Of a stretch of 36,035 nt of DNA, positions 23,390-32,662 are shown piece by piece. The notes under the pieces are model-generated. The model was given only the letters and a program-made list of their open reading frames with translations. It was not told where the DNA came from and ran no database searches. The stretch covers positions 1-36,035 of the forward strand of contig CAMBPQ010000028.1 in the NCBI GenBank assembly GCA_945869735.1. The letters run 5' to 3'. Source of the stretch: Planctomicrobium piriforme. Its GTDB lineage: Bacteria; Planctomycetota; Planctomycetia; Pirellulales; UBA1268. The translations under genes were made by a program, and so were the position numbers. Position 1 is the stretch's first letter, and each line of letters opens with the position of its first letter.

Positions 23390-25663
23390 ATGCCTCAGCA
23401 GCATACGACGCAACGCGAACTCTTCGAGAGCCGGCCGCAGTGGGCCGAGGACGACGCCCGTCGCGGCACGATCGCCACCGTGGTGCTGTCAGAGGGCGTC
23501 GACAAACCGCTCGACTACCTCGTGCCGGAGCCCCTCGTGGCGACCGTCGAGCCGGGCCGCCGCGTGCGGGTGCCACTCGGCCGGGCCAACCGCGAGCGGC
23601 TCGCCTATTGCGTGGCCGTCCGGCACGGGGAGCTGCCGCAGTCGCCACTCAAGAGCGTGGCGGGAGTCGAGGACGACAAGCCGTTGTTGTCGCCGCGGAT
23701 GATCGAACTCACCAAGTGGATGGCCGACCGCTGGATGGCCCGCTGGGGCGAGGTGCTGGAGGCTGTGCTGCCGGCTGGCGTGCGGCTCCGAATGCGGACG
23801 CGGATGTCGCCCCTGCTCGTTGCCAGCGGCGTGGCACCTGCCCGAAGTCCCACTCCCTCGCAGGTGAAGGTGCTCGCGGCCGCGGCGGAGCCGAAGACGG
23901 CCGAGCAGTTGGCCAAGGAGACCGGTGCGAGCCGGGCTGTGGTCAGCCGGCTTGCGAAGCTCGGGCTGCTGCGCGAGGCGGGAGCGGTAGAGCGACGATC
24001 ACGCACCGCGACGCCGCCGGAGCGACCCGCGATTGCGCATGATCGTCCTGCGGAGCTGTCGCCACCACAGGCAGCGGCGCTCGCGGCGATCAAAGACTCG
24101 ATGCAGGCGTCGCGTCACGAGACGATCGTGCTCTTCGGCGTCACCGGCAGCGGCAAGACTGAGGTCTATCTGCAGGCGGTGGAGGAGACGGTGTCGTACG
24201 GTCGGCAGGCGATCGTGCTCGTTCCCGAGATCAGCCTCACGCCACAGACCTGCGACCGCTTCCGGGCCCGATTCGGCACGGTCGCGGTGCTCCACAGTCA
24301 TCTCACCCCCGCCGAGCGGCACGCGCAGTGGCGGGAGATCGCCTCCGGCCGCGTGAACGTGGTGGTCGGTGCGCGGTCGGCGATCTTCGCGCCGACGCCG
24401 CGGCTCGGCCTCGTGGTGGTCGACGAGGAGCACGAGTCGTCGTTCAAGCAGGCGACCGCGCCGCGGTACCACGCCCGCGACGTCGCGGAGTGGATCGCGC
24501 GAGCCGAGGGCGTGCCGCTGGTGCTTGGCTCGGCCACGCCTTCGCTCGAAACCTTCGCGCGGTGCCTGTCGGGTGATTGGAGAATGTGCCGGCTCGCCAA
24601 CCGGGTTGGTGGCTCGCAGTTGCCCGCGGTGATCACCGTCGACCTCCGCGAACGGGGCAGCCGGTCCCGCGGCGCGGTCAGCCCGCGGCTGGCGGCGGGC
24701 ATCCGTTGGGCGCTCGATGGCGGCGGGCAGGTGATGCTCCTGCTCAACCGCCGCGGCTTCGCGACGCACGTGCAATGCCTGGGCTGCGGTCACACCGCGC
24801 GGTGCGACCAGTGCGACCTCGCGCTCACGCTCCACCAGCCGGGCCACCGCGGCATCTGCCACGGCTGCGGCCTGGTCACGCGGCTGCCCGCCGACTGCCC
24901 CGACTGCCACATGCCCGGTCTTGTCCACTCAGGCACGGGCACGCAACGGCTCGAGGAGCAGATCCGCCGCTCCTTTCCCGATGCGGCCGTCGCCCGGATG
25001 GACACCGACACGATGCGGTCGCGGGGCAGCCATGAGCGGACGCTCGACGCCTTCCGTAATCGCGAGATCGACATCCTCGTGGGCACGCAGATGATTGCGA
25101 AGGGGCTCGACTTTCCGGCGGTGATGCTCGTGGGCGTGGTCAATGCCGACGCGGCCCTGCACCTCGCCGACTTCCGCGCCTCCGAGCGAACGTGCCAGCT
25201 GGTCACGCAGGTCGCCGGTCGCAGCGGCCGCGGGCCGCTCGGCGGCCGCGTCGTGGTGCAGACGAGCACCCCAGACCATCCGGCGATCCGGGCGGCGGCC
25301 GTCCACGACTACGAGGCGTTCGTCCGCAGCGAACTGCCCGTTCGGGAGGCGTTGCTCTACCCGCCCTACGGGCACATCGTGCGGATCGTCGTCCGGAGTG
25401 TCGACGAGCGGGCGGCGTCTGACTGGGCGGGGAACGTCGCCGACCGGCTTCGGCAGGAGGCCACGACCATGCCGGTGGTCCGCGTGCTCGGTCCGGCCCC
25501 GGCCCCGATTGCCCGGCTCCGCGACCGTTTTCGGTGGCACGTGCAGGTTCATGGCCCCGAAGGCGTTGCGCTGCGTGATCTTGTGGCCCGCGCTACCGCG
25601 TCCCTCAAGACCCCCGACGACGTCGCCTGGATCATCGACGTCGACCCCGTCGAGATGTTGTAG
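23390..25663 (+). CDS. priA: Primosomal protein N' (replication restart helicase PriA)
   Basis: 3'-5' superfamily 2 helicase that recognises abandoned replication forks and reloads the replisome. 757 residues. The N-terminal 3'-DNA-binding domain has GVDKPLDYLVPEPL and VEPGRRVRVPLGRANR; a winged-helix region follows around 155-200. Walker A is GVTGSGKT (250-257); the DEEH box is at 345-348; GSATPSLET follows at 380-388. The zinc insertion has all eight cysteines (463, 466, 472, 475, 490, 493, 503, 506). ATG 23390 has no Shine-Dalgarno. It is followed after 16 bases by a histidine kinase gene, so the three genes to rnhA probably form one transcript. Confidence 0.97.
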   Translation: MPQQHTTQRELFESRPQWAEDDARRGTIATVVLSEGVDKPLDYLVPEPLVATVEPGRRVRVPLGRANRERLAYCVAVRHGELPQSPLKSVAGVEDDKPLLSPRMIELTKWMADRWMARWGEVLEAVLPAGVRLRMRTRMSPLLVASGVAPARSPTPSQVKVLAAAAEPKTAEQLAKETGASRAVVSRLAKLGLLREAGAVERRSRTATPPERPAIAHDRPAELSPPQAAALAAIKDSMQASRHETIVLFGVTGSGKTEVYLQAVEETVSYGRQAIVLVPEISLTPQTCDRFRARFGTVAVLHSHLTPAERHAQWREIASGRVNVVVGARSAIFAPTPRLGLVVVDEEHESSFKQATAPRYHARDVAEWIARAEGVPLVLGSATPSLETFARCLSGDWRMCRLANRVGGSQLPAVITVDLRERGSRSRGAVSPRLAAGIRWALDGGGQVMLLLNRRGFATHVQCLGCGHTARCDQCDLALTLHQPGHRGICHGCGLVTRLPADCPDCHMPGLVHSGTGTQRLEEQIRRSFPDAAVARMDTDTMRSRGSHERTLDAFRNREIDILVGTQMIAKGLDFPAVMLVGVVNADAALHLADFRASERTCQLVTQVAGRSGRGPLGGRVVVQTSTPDHPAIRAAAVHDYEAFVRSELPVREALLYPPYGHIVRIVVRSVDERAASDWAGNVADRLRQEATTMPVVRVLGPAPAPIARLRDRFRWHVQVHGPEGVALRDLVARATASLKTPDDVAWIIDVDPVEML

Positions 25664-25679
25664 GCTTGCAGGCAACGTC

Positions 25680-27386
25680 ATGGCCTATCGATCGATCACC
25701 GACATCCTCGGCGAGACGAGCCTCGAACGGAAGGTCCGCTTCCTGTTCGGGATGTGCCTGTTCGTACTCATTGCGGGCAGTTTCTGGTGGTACGGGAGCC
25801 GCACCGAGCAACTCGTCTACGCCACCACGCGGAGCACGGGCCGCCATCTCGTCGACGCGATCATGCTGCAATACCACTGGAAGACGCTGGAAAAGGAGCA
25901 GCAGTACACGAGCCTGATCGAGACGCTCGGCCGCACGCTCCAGAGCCAGCCCTACAGTTGGCGGCTGCTCGATCCCGACGCGACGCCCGAGGAGCGGGCG
26001 GCATACAAGCGGCTCGATGCCGCGGTGCTCGACTACTTCCGCGATCGGCCCGCGCCGGCAGCGTCGCCGGGGGAGCCAACGGCCGAATACCGCGAGTTTC
26101 GTACGGAGGACGCCGCGGAATACCACTACTACCAGCCGGTGCGGGCGCGGAAGAGTTGCCTTGTCTGCCACGAATACCGCGGTTCGGCCGCCGGCGCTGC
26201 GGCCGAAGGAGACAAGCCCCGGCTGGCCGAGGGCGACCTGATGGCCGTCGTGAAAGTGGTGATGCCCGATGCGGCGACGCGGAAGTCGATCAACTGGAAT
26301 CGGGCGATCCTTCTTGCCACGGCGATCATCACGGTCTTTCTCGCCATGCTCGTGGCCTACGCCATCGTGCGGTACGTGATCGTGAAGCCGCTGGAGCATC
26401 TGACCAAGGTGAGCGACGAGGTCCGGCGTGGGAACCTGGATGCCCGCGCCGATATCCACACGGCCGATGAGTTCGAGGAGCTCGGCCTCTCCTTCAACCG
26501 CATGCTCCGTGGGCTCATCGACACGCAGGAGGAGCTCCGCAAGACCAACGGCACGCTCGACGAGAAGGTCGACGAACTGGCGCAGGCCAACCTCAACCTC
26601 TATGAGATGAACCGCCTGAAGGGTGACTTCCTGGCCACCATGAGCCACGAACTACGGACGCCCCTCAACAGCATCATCGGGTTTTCCGACGTGCTGGGTT
26701 CGATCGAGTCGCTCGATCTGAAGCAAAAGCGGTATGTTGAGAATATCCGTACCTCAGGACGGATGCTCCTGGAGATGATCAACGACATCCTCGATCTGGC
26801 GAAGATTGAGGCCGGCAAGATGGAGGTGCGGCCGACCACGTTCAAGCTCGAATCGGTCGTGAGTGCCCAGTGTGACATGGTCCGGCCACTGGCCGAGCGG
26901 AAGCGGATCGATCTCCCGCACGATATCGGTCCGGGGCTCGACGCGGTCGAGCAGGATCAGGCGAAGGTGCAGCAGATCCTCGCCAACCTGCTCTCCAACG
27001 CTGTCAAGTTCACGCCCGAGGGGGGCCGCGTCGACGTGGTCGCCAGGGTTGACGCCGCCGGGGACGAGCCGGCCCACGAGTTTCTGCTGGAGGTGATCGA
27101 CACTGGCGTCGGCATCGCCGAAGAGGAGCGGCAAACGATCTTTGAAAAGTTCCGCCAGGGGCACGTCTTCCAGGGAGACGACGCGATGACCCGCGAGTTT
27201 TCCGGGACGGGTCTGGGACTATCGATCGTGCGGGAGCTCTGCCGGCTGCTCGGGGGCGACGTTTCGGTCGAGAGCCAACTGGGCCGGGGTAGCCGGTTCA
27301 CGGTGCGGCTGCCGTTGCGGCTGGAGGTCGTGGACAACGACGCCGACATGACGGCGGCGGAACCGCTGGCACATCAAGGAGGATGA
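25680..27386 (+). CDS. Membrane histidine kinase with CxxCH haem-binding sensor domain
   Basis: 568 residues. TM1 is near 20-38 and TM2 near 208-234. Between them lies a periplasmic domain of about 165 residues with C160-L-V-C163-H164, a c-type haem attachment motif; the layout resembles the Tll0287-like/DUF3365 sensors. A HAMP region (about 228-283) and a helical linker follow, then HisKA with H323 (FLATMSHELRTPLNSIIGFS), N box QQILANLLSNAVKF (431-444), G1 VIDTGVGIA and G2 FSGTGLGLSIV. Redox, oxygen or NO sensing through covalent haem is a reasonable inference. It sits between priA (16 bases) and rnhA (7 bases), with no response regulator nearby. Start ATG 25680; the ribosome binding site is weak. 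Confidence 0.92.
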   Translation: MAYRSITDILGETSLERKVRFLFGMCLFVLIAGSFWWYGSRTEQLVYATTRSTGRHLVDAIMLQYHWKTLEKEQQYTSLIETLGRTLQSQPYSWRLLDPDATPEERAAYKRLDAAVLDYFRDRPAPAASPGEPTAEYREFRTEDAAEYHYYQPVRARKSCLVCHEYRGSAAGAAAEGDKPRLAEGDLMAVVKVVMPDAATRKSINWNRAILLATAIITVFLAMLVAYAIVRYVIVKPLEHLTKVSDEVRRGNLDARADIHTADEFEELGLSFNRMLRGLIDTQEELRKTNGTLDEKVDELAQANLNLYEMNRLKGDFLATMSHELRTPLNSIIGFSDVLGSIESLDLKQKRYVENIRTSGRMLLEMINDILDLAKIEAGKMEVRPTTFKLESVVSAQCDMVRPLAERKRIDLPHDIGPGLDAVEQDQAKVQQILANLLSNAVKFTPEGGRVDVVARVDAAGDEPAHEFLLEVIDTGVGIAEEERQTIFEKFRQGHVFQGDDAMTREFSGTGLGLSIVRELCRLLGGDVSVESQLGRGSRFTVRLPLRLEVVDNDADMTAAEPLAHQGG

Positions 27387-27393
27387 CGCAGAG

Positions 27394-27873
27394 ATGACGA
27401 AGGCGCGTGACGAGGCGGAGGTGGTGCTGTTTACCGACGGAGCCTGCAGCGGTAATCCTGGACCGGGGGGATGGGCCTACATCCTGCGGCATCCGGGCAG
27501 CGGCCGCGAGACGAAAGACTCGGGGTGCGAGCCCGTCTCGACCAACAACCGCATGGAGCTGACGGCGGTGGTGCAGGGGCTGCAACAGCTCAAGCGGCCG
27601 ACCGTGGTGGAGCTCGTCACTGACAGCGTGTATGTCGGGACGGGGCTCTCCGAGTGGCTACCCCGCTGGAAGCAGCAGGGGTGGAAGCGGAAGGAGAAGG
27701 GCAAACTCGTGCCGGTGAAGAACGAGGACCTCTGGCGGGAACTCGACCGCCTCGCGGCCAATCACACCATCCGCTTCTCCCACGTGGCTGGCCACTCGGG
27801 CCATGCGGAAAACGAGGAGTGCGACCGCCTCGCCGTCGAGGCATACAAGGAGTTTCAGCGCAACGGCCAGTAG
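27394..27873 (+). CDS. rnhA: Ribonuclease HI
   Basis: Endonuclease that removes the RNA strand of RNA-DNA hybrids. 159 residues. Catalytic acidic residues are all visible: D15 in VLFTDGACSGNPGPGGWAYI, E55 in NNRMELTAVVQGL, D77 in VTDSVYV and D144 in NEECDRLA, with H134 in GHSGH. The basic handle WLPRWKQQGWKRKEKGK is present. AAGGAGG (27376-27382) overlaps the end of the kinase gene and lies 11 bases before ATG 27394, which supports coupling. Being with priA in one run fits a shared replication role. The gene is followed by dispersed repeats. Confidence 0.97.
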   Translation: MTKARDEAEVVLFTDGACSGNPGPGGWAYILRHPGSGRETKDSGCEPVSTNNRMELTAVVQGLQQLKRPTVVELVTDSVYVGTGLSEWLPRWKQQGWKRKEKGKLVPVKNEDLWRELDRLAANHTIRFSHVAGHSGHAENEECDRLAVEAYKEFQRNGQ

Positions 27874-27900
27874 CGGGCTTCCTGCCGGGATACGGTGCCT

Positions 27901-27940
27901 CCAAGAAGCCCGGAGCGCGAGCGATGGGCATACGGGTGGC
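27901..27940 (-). repeat. Dispersed repeat copy 8
   Basis: CCAAGAAGCCCGGAGCGCGA, GCGATGGGCATACGGG. With copy 9 it forms an inverted pair spanning 27901-28021 that could fold as one long hairpin. Confidence 0.82.
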
Positions 27941-27978
27941 GGGTGTGACGGCGGCGCGGAGCGGGTTGGGGTGGTGGG

Positions 27979-28021
27979 CGTATACCCCGCGCTCGCGCTT
28001 GGGGCTTCCTGTCGGGAGGCG
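27979..28021 (+). repeat. Dispersed repeat copy 9
   Basis: CGTATACCCCGCGCTCGCGC, TTGGGGCTTCCTGTCGGGAG. The preceding 20 bases (GGAGCGGGTTGGGGTGGTGG) recur before copy 13, so the conserved unit is about 120 bases long. Confidence 0.88.
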
Positions 28022-28065
28022 GTGCATTTTATCGCATGGAGACGGACGTGGGGCCGCGTCGGGTG

Positions 28066-28107
28066 CCTTCAAGAACCCCGGAGCGCGAGCGACGGGAAAG
28101 CGGGTGG
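28066..28107 (-). repeat. Dispersed repeat copy 10
   Basis: CCTTCAAGAACCCCGGAGCG, CGAGCGACGGGAAAGCGGG: third copy in the rnhA-recG gap, minus orientation, 21 bases before the recG start codon. Confidence 0.8.
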
Positions 28108-28127
28108 CGACGCGGTAGACTTCGCTG

Positions 28128-30242
28128 ATGGATGCAGCCTCTTTGCCACCGGGCCGTGAAGCGAGCCTTTCGACCCGCCTTGAGCGGCTGCCGGGCGTGG
28201 GGACGACGCGAGCCGAGAAACTCGCGCATCTCGGGCTTGTCACGGTCCGCGACGCGCTCATGCACTTCCCGCGAGACTACCGCGACTTCTCGGGCGCCCA
28301 TGCCGTCGCTGATCTCCGTGAGGGGGAGCACGCGTCGATCGTCGGCGACGTGACCGACGTCGGCTCGCGGACGCTTCTGTCCGGGCGGACGATGCTCACG
28401 GTGGTCATCGCCTCGGCCGGCGGCCGGGCACGGGCGACCTGGTTCAACATGCCGTTCATGGCAAAGCGGTTCGCGGCGGGAATGAAGGTTGTGCTCGCCG
28501 GCCAGCCAAAACTCAAGGGCTCGACCTGGGAGTTTGCCCACCCCGATGTTCGCTGGCTCTCCGGTGGCGAGCAGGCCCACGCATCCGATTGGCTCGCCGT
28601 GTATCCGCTTGCCGAAGGCGTGCAGCAGTCGCACGTGCGGCTCGCCGTGCAGGCGGCGCTCGACCATGCCGCGGGCATCTGTCCGGAAGCATTGCCCGAC
28701 GAGATGCTCGCCGACAAGTCGCTCCTACCAATCGAGCAGGCGTTTCGTGAAATCCACTGCCCATCGAGCCGGGAGATGATCGACGAGGCCCGACGGAGAT
28801 TCGTCTACCAGGAGCTGTTCATGCTCCAGCTGGCGCTGCGGATGCACCGCGGCCAGCAGCAGCGGGCCAAGTCAGCGGCGCCACTCAGCGTCGACGCGCG
28901 GCTCGATGCCCGGATCCGGGCACGGTTTCCCTTCGAGTTCACGCCGGCCCAGAAGCGGGTCTGTGCGGAGATCGCCGCCGACATGGCACAAACAGAGCCG
29001 ATGAACCGCCTCCTGCAGGGGGACGTCGGCAGCGGGAAGACCGCGATCGCCGTCTACGCGATGCTGGCCGCCGTAGGCACGCGAGTGCGGCCCGACGCCT
29101 CCGATCGGTATCAGGCCGCGATCATGGCTCCCACGGAGCTGCTTGCCCGGCAGCACGCGTCGACGCTCGAGCGACTGCTCGCCGGAACCGGCGTGGAAGT
29201 GCAGCTGCTTGTCGGCGGCCAGCCTGCGAAGCAGCGGGAGAAGATTCTCGCGCGGATCGGGGCGGGGGAGGCGGGCATCGTGATCGGTACGCAGGCGCTC
29301 GTCTGCGGCACCGCAATGTTCAAGAACCTCGCGCTGGTGGTGATCGATGAGCAGCATCGGTTTGGTGTTCTTCAGCGGGCGGTGCTCCAGCAGGGGCAGG
29401 CCGACCCGCACACGCTCGTGATGACGGCCACGCCGATCCCGCGGACCATCGCCCATGCGGTCTACGGCGATCTCGACGTCTCGGTGCTCGACGAGCAGCC
29501 GCCAGGCCGGCAGCCGGTGGCTACCTATCGCGTGGGGCCCGACGACCTCGACCGCTGGTGGGACTTCTTCCGGAAAAAACTCGTCGCGGGACGGCGCGGC
29601 TACGTTGTCGTACCGGCCGTCGAGGAGTCGAAGCGGGATCTCACCAGCATCGCCTCGGCCTATGAATCGCTCACCAACGGGCCGCTCGAGGCGTTTCGGC
29701 TCGGGCTCATCCACGGCCGGCTCAAACCCAAGGCGAAGGCGGCCGTGATGGAGGATTTTCGGGCGGGCAGGCTCGACGTGCTCGTGGCCACGAGCGTGAT
29801 CGAGGTGGGGATCGATGTGCCCGAGGCGACGATCATGACCATTCTCGATGCCGAGTCGTTCGGCCTCGCCCAACTCCACCAGTTACGCGGCCGCGTGGCC
29901 CGCGGTCGCGTGCAGGGCATCTGCGGTGCCGTGACGTCTTCGCAGAGCGATCCGCACCCGCGGGTCGACGCGTTCGTGGCGACGACCGACGGGTTTCAAC
30001 TGGCCGAAAAAGATCTTCTTCTCCGCGGCCCGGGTGACCTCGTGGGCACGCGGCAGAGTGGCATGCCGCCGTTGTATCTCGCCGATCTGCTTCGCGATGG
30101 ATCGGTTGTTGCCGAGGCGCGTCGCGATGCCCTCGATCTCTTTCAGCGGGATCCCGATCTGGCCGATCCGCGGCTCGACCGGCTCCAGAAACTGATCCTC
30201 GACCGCTGGGGCGACACGCTCGGTCTCGGCAAGATCGGGTGA
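28128..30242 (+). CDS. recG: ATP-dependent DNA helicase RecG
   Basis: Superfamily 2 branch-migration helicase acting on stalled forks, R-loops and Holliday junctions. 704 residues. The N-terminal wedge/OB region begins with LERLPGVGTTRAEKLAHLGL and ALMHFPRDYRDFS. The helicase core has FTPAQKRVCAEIAADM (Q-motif-like), Walker A GDVGSGKT (298-305), DEQH at 407-410 (VVIDEQHRFGVLQR), VMTATPIPRT, and the RecG motif QLHQLRGRVARG, followed by the C-terminal TRG-like segment. ATG 28128 gives a normal N-terminus. A dispersed repeat ends 21 bases upstream, so the promoter or leader must overlap repeat DNA. Confidence 0.97.
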   Translation: MDAASLPPGREASLSTRLERLPGVGTTRAEKLAHLGLVTVRDALMHFPRDYRDFSGAHAVADLREGEHASIVGDVTDVGSRTLLSGRTMLTVVIASAGGRARATWFNMPFMAKRFAAGMKVVLAGQPKLKGSTWEFAHPDVRWLSGGEQAHASDWLAVYPLAEGVQQSHVRLAVQAALDHAAGICPEALPDEMLADKSLLPIEQAFREIHCPSSREMIDEARRRFVYQELFMLQLALRMHRGQQQRAKSAAPLSVDARLDARIRARFPFEFTPAQKRVCAEIAADMAQTEPMNRLLQGDVGSGKTAIAVYAMLAAVGTRVRPDASDRYQAAIMAPTELLARQHASTLERLLAGTGVEVQLLVGGQPAKQREKILARIGAGEAGIVIGTQALVCGTAMFKNLALVVIDEQHRFGVLQRAVLQQGQADPHTLVMTATPIPRTIAHAVYGDLDVSVLDEQPPGRQPVATYRVGPDDLDRWWDFFRKKLVAGRRGYVVVPAVEESKRDLTSIASAYESLTNGPLEAFRLGLIHGRLKPKAKAAVMEDFRAGRLDVLVATSVIEVGIDVPEATIMTILDAESFGLAQLHQLRGRVARGRVQGICGAVTSSQSDPHPRVDAFVATTDGFQLAEKDLLLRGPGDLVGTRQSGMPPLYLADLLRDGSVVAEARRDALDLFQRDPDLADPRLDRLQKLILDRWGDTLGLGKIG

Positions 30243-30267
30243 CGTGAAGCCCGGTGGAGTGGAGGGC

Positions 30268-30308
30268 GTATTCCCCGCGCTCGCGCTTGGGGCTTCCTGA
30301 CGGGAGGC
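30268..30308 (+). repeat. Dispersed repeat copy 11
   Basis: GTATTCCCCGCGCTCGCGCT, TGGGGCTTCCTGACGGGAGG: consensus copy, 26 bases after the recG stop. Confidence 0.88.
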
Positions 30309-30330
30309 GGTGCGGGCGGTGGCTTCGGGT

Positions 30331-30373
30331 GCTTCAAGAAGCCCGGAGCGCGAGCGACGGGTATACGGGCGGC
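30331..30373 (-). repeat. Dispersed repeat copy 12
   Basis: GCTTCAAGAAGCCCGGAGCG, CGAGCGACGGGTATACGGG. Middle of three alternating copies in the recG-mqnE gap; it can pair with the copy on either side. Confidence 0.88.
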
Positions 30374-30410
30374 AACCGTAGACGTGACACGGAGCGGGTT
30401 GGGGTGGTGG

Positions 30411-30453
30411 GCATACTCCCCGCGGTCGCGTTTGGGGCTTCCTGTCGGAAGGC
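30411..30453 (+). repeat. Dispersed repeat copy 13
   Basis: GCATACTCCCCGCGGTCGCG, TTTGGGGCTTCCTGTCGGAA. It ends two bases before the mqnE stop codon. Positions 30334-30453 align with 27901-28020 over about 120 bases. Confidence 0.82.
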
Positions 30454-30455
30454 CG

Positions 30456-31589
<1,134 letters not shown>

Positions 31590-31711
31590 GGCAACCTGTC
31601 CGGTATGAGGTGGGGGGCTGGCTTCTTGTTTTGAACGGCCACCACCAGAACCGTACGGGGCCGAGTTTCGCAACAGAATATCCAAAAGTGCGGGGTTTGC
31701 GGGCGTCGCGG

Positions 31712-32662
31712 CTACCACCAGAGGTCGGCCGCGATCGCGGCGAGCAGGATGAGGCCAATGACAGCGTTGGCCGAGAAGAAGGCCTGATTCACCCGCGAGA
31801 GATCGTCGGGCCGCACGAGTGAGTGCTCCCAGACGAGCAGGGCGGCGATCGCGGCGTAGGCAATCCAGTAGATCCAGCCCAGTTCGGGTACCACGAGCGG
31901 CAGGGCGGAGAGCAGGAGCATTGTGACCAGGTGAAACCACTTCGCGAGCCGCAGGGCCCGCGGCACACCCAGCCGGGCGGGGATGCTCTGGAGGCCGTGA
32001 GCCGCGTCGAAGGCGGCGTCTTGGCAGGCGTAGATGATGTCGAAGCCCGCCACCCACGCCATGACCGCGACGCCGAGGATCGCTGCCGGGAGGATGTCGA
32101 CGGGGTCGCGGAGCAGCGTCTGACCGCGGAGGGCGATCCAGGCGGCCACCGGGGCGAAGCCGAGCGCCGCCCCGAGCCAGACATGGGCGAGCATCGTGAA
32201 CCGCTTGGCGTAGCTGTAGCCGAGCAGCCATGCGAGCACCGGCACCGAGAGCACGAGCGGTAGCCAGTTGGGAAGGAAGATGAGCGTGGAGGCAATGAAG
32301 GCTGCCGAGGATACGACCACGAGCAGGAGCACCTCGCCCACGCCCACGTCACCCCGCGGCAGGTGACGCGACGCAGTCCGCGGGTTGGCGGCGTCGATCG
32401 TGCGGTCAACCATGCGATTGAAGGCCATTGCGGCGGTGCGGGCCGTGACCATGCAGAGGACGATGCCAGCGACCCCGCGAGCGAGTCTCGCCGGTGACGT
32501 CGGCGAAAGACCCTCTTCGCCCACCCAGTCGCCCCCCCAGCGGATCGCGATCAAGGCGGCAATGATCGCGAAGGGCAGGGCGAAGATCGTGTGGCTGAAC
32601 CGTACGAGTTCGAGGAAGGTGCGAAGCCGCGGCCCACGGGGTTCGGACACAGCGGTGGCCAT
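31712..32662 (-). CDS. UbiA family prenyltransferase (probable MqnP)
   Basis: Inner-membrane prenyltransferase with about nine helices, 316 residues. It attaches a polyprenyl chain to the aromatic ring acid; in the futalosine route the UbiA-like enzyme is called MqnP. The first Asp-rich motif is NRMVDRTIDAANPRTASRHL and the second is DIIYACQDAAFDAAHGL, both binding Mg-prenyl diphosphate. The N-terminus (LRTFLELVRFSHTIFALPFA) is typical of 4-hydroxybenzoate-type members. ATG 32662 overlaps the ubiX stop by one base (TGATG). The menaquinone assignment rests on the neighbours mqnE, ubiX and ubiE. Confidence 0.93.
   Translation of the reverse strand: MATAVSEPRGPRLRTFLELVRFSHTIFALPFAIIAALIAIRWGGDWVGEEGLSPTSPARLARGVAGIVLCMVTARTAAMAFNRMVDRTIDAANPRTASRHLPRGDVGVGEVLLLVVVSSAAFIASTLIFLPNWLPLVLSVPVLAWLLGYSYAKRFTMLAHVWLGAALGFAPVAAWIALRGQTLLRDPVDILPAAILGVAVMAWVAGFDIIYACQDAAFDAAHGLQSIPARLGVPRALRLAKWFHLVTMLLLSALPLVVPELGWIYWIAYAAIAALLVWEHSLVRPDDLSRVNQAFFSANAVIGLILLAAIAADLWW

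Noticed and set aside
5545-30453. Dispersed repeats as a CRISPR array
   Set aside because: Irregular spacing, both orientations, no spacers of constant length, spread over 25 kb, no cas genes.
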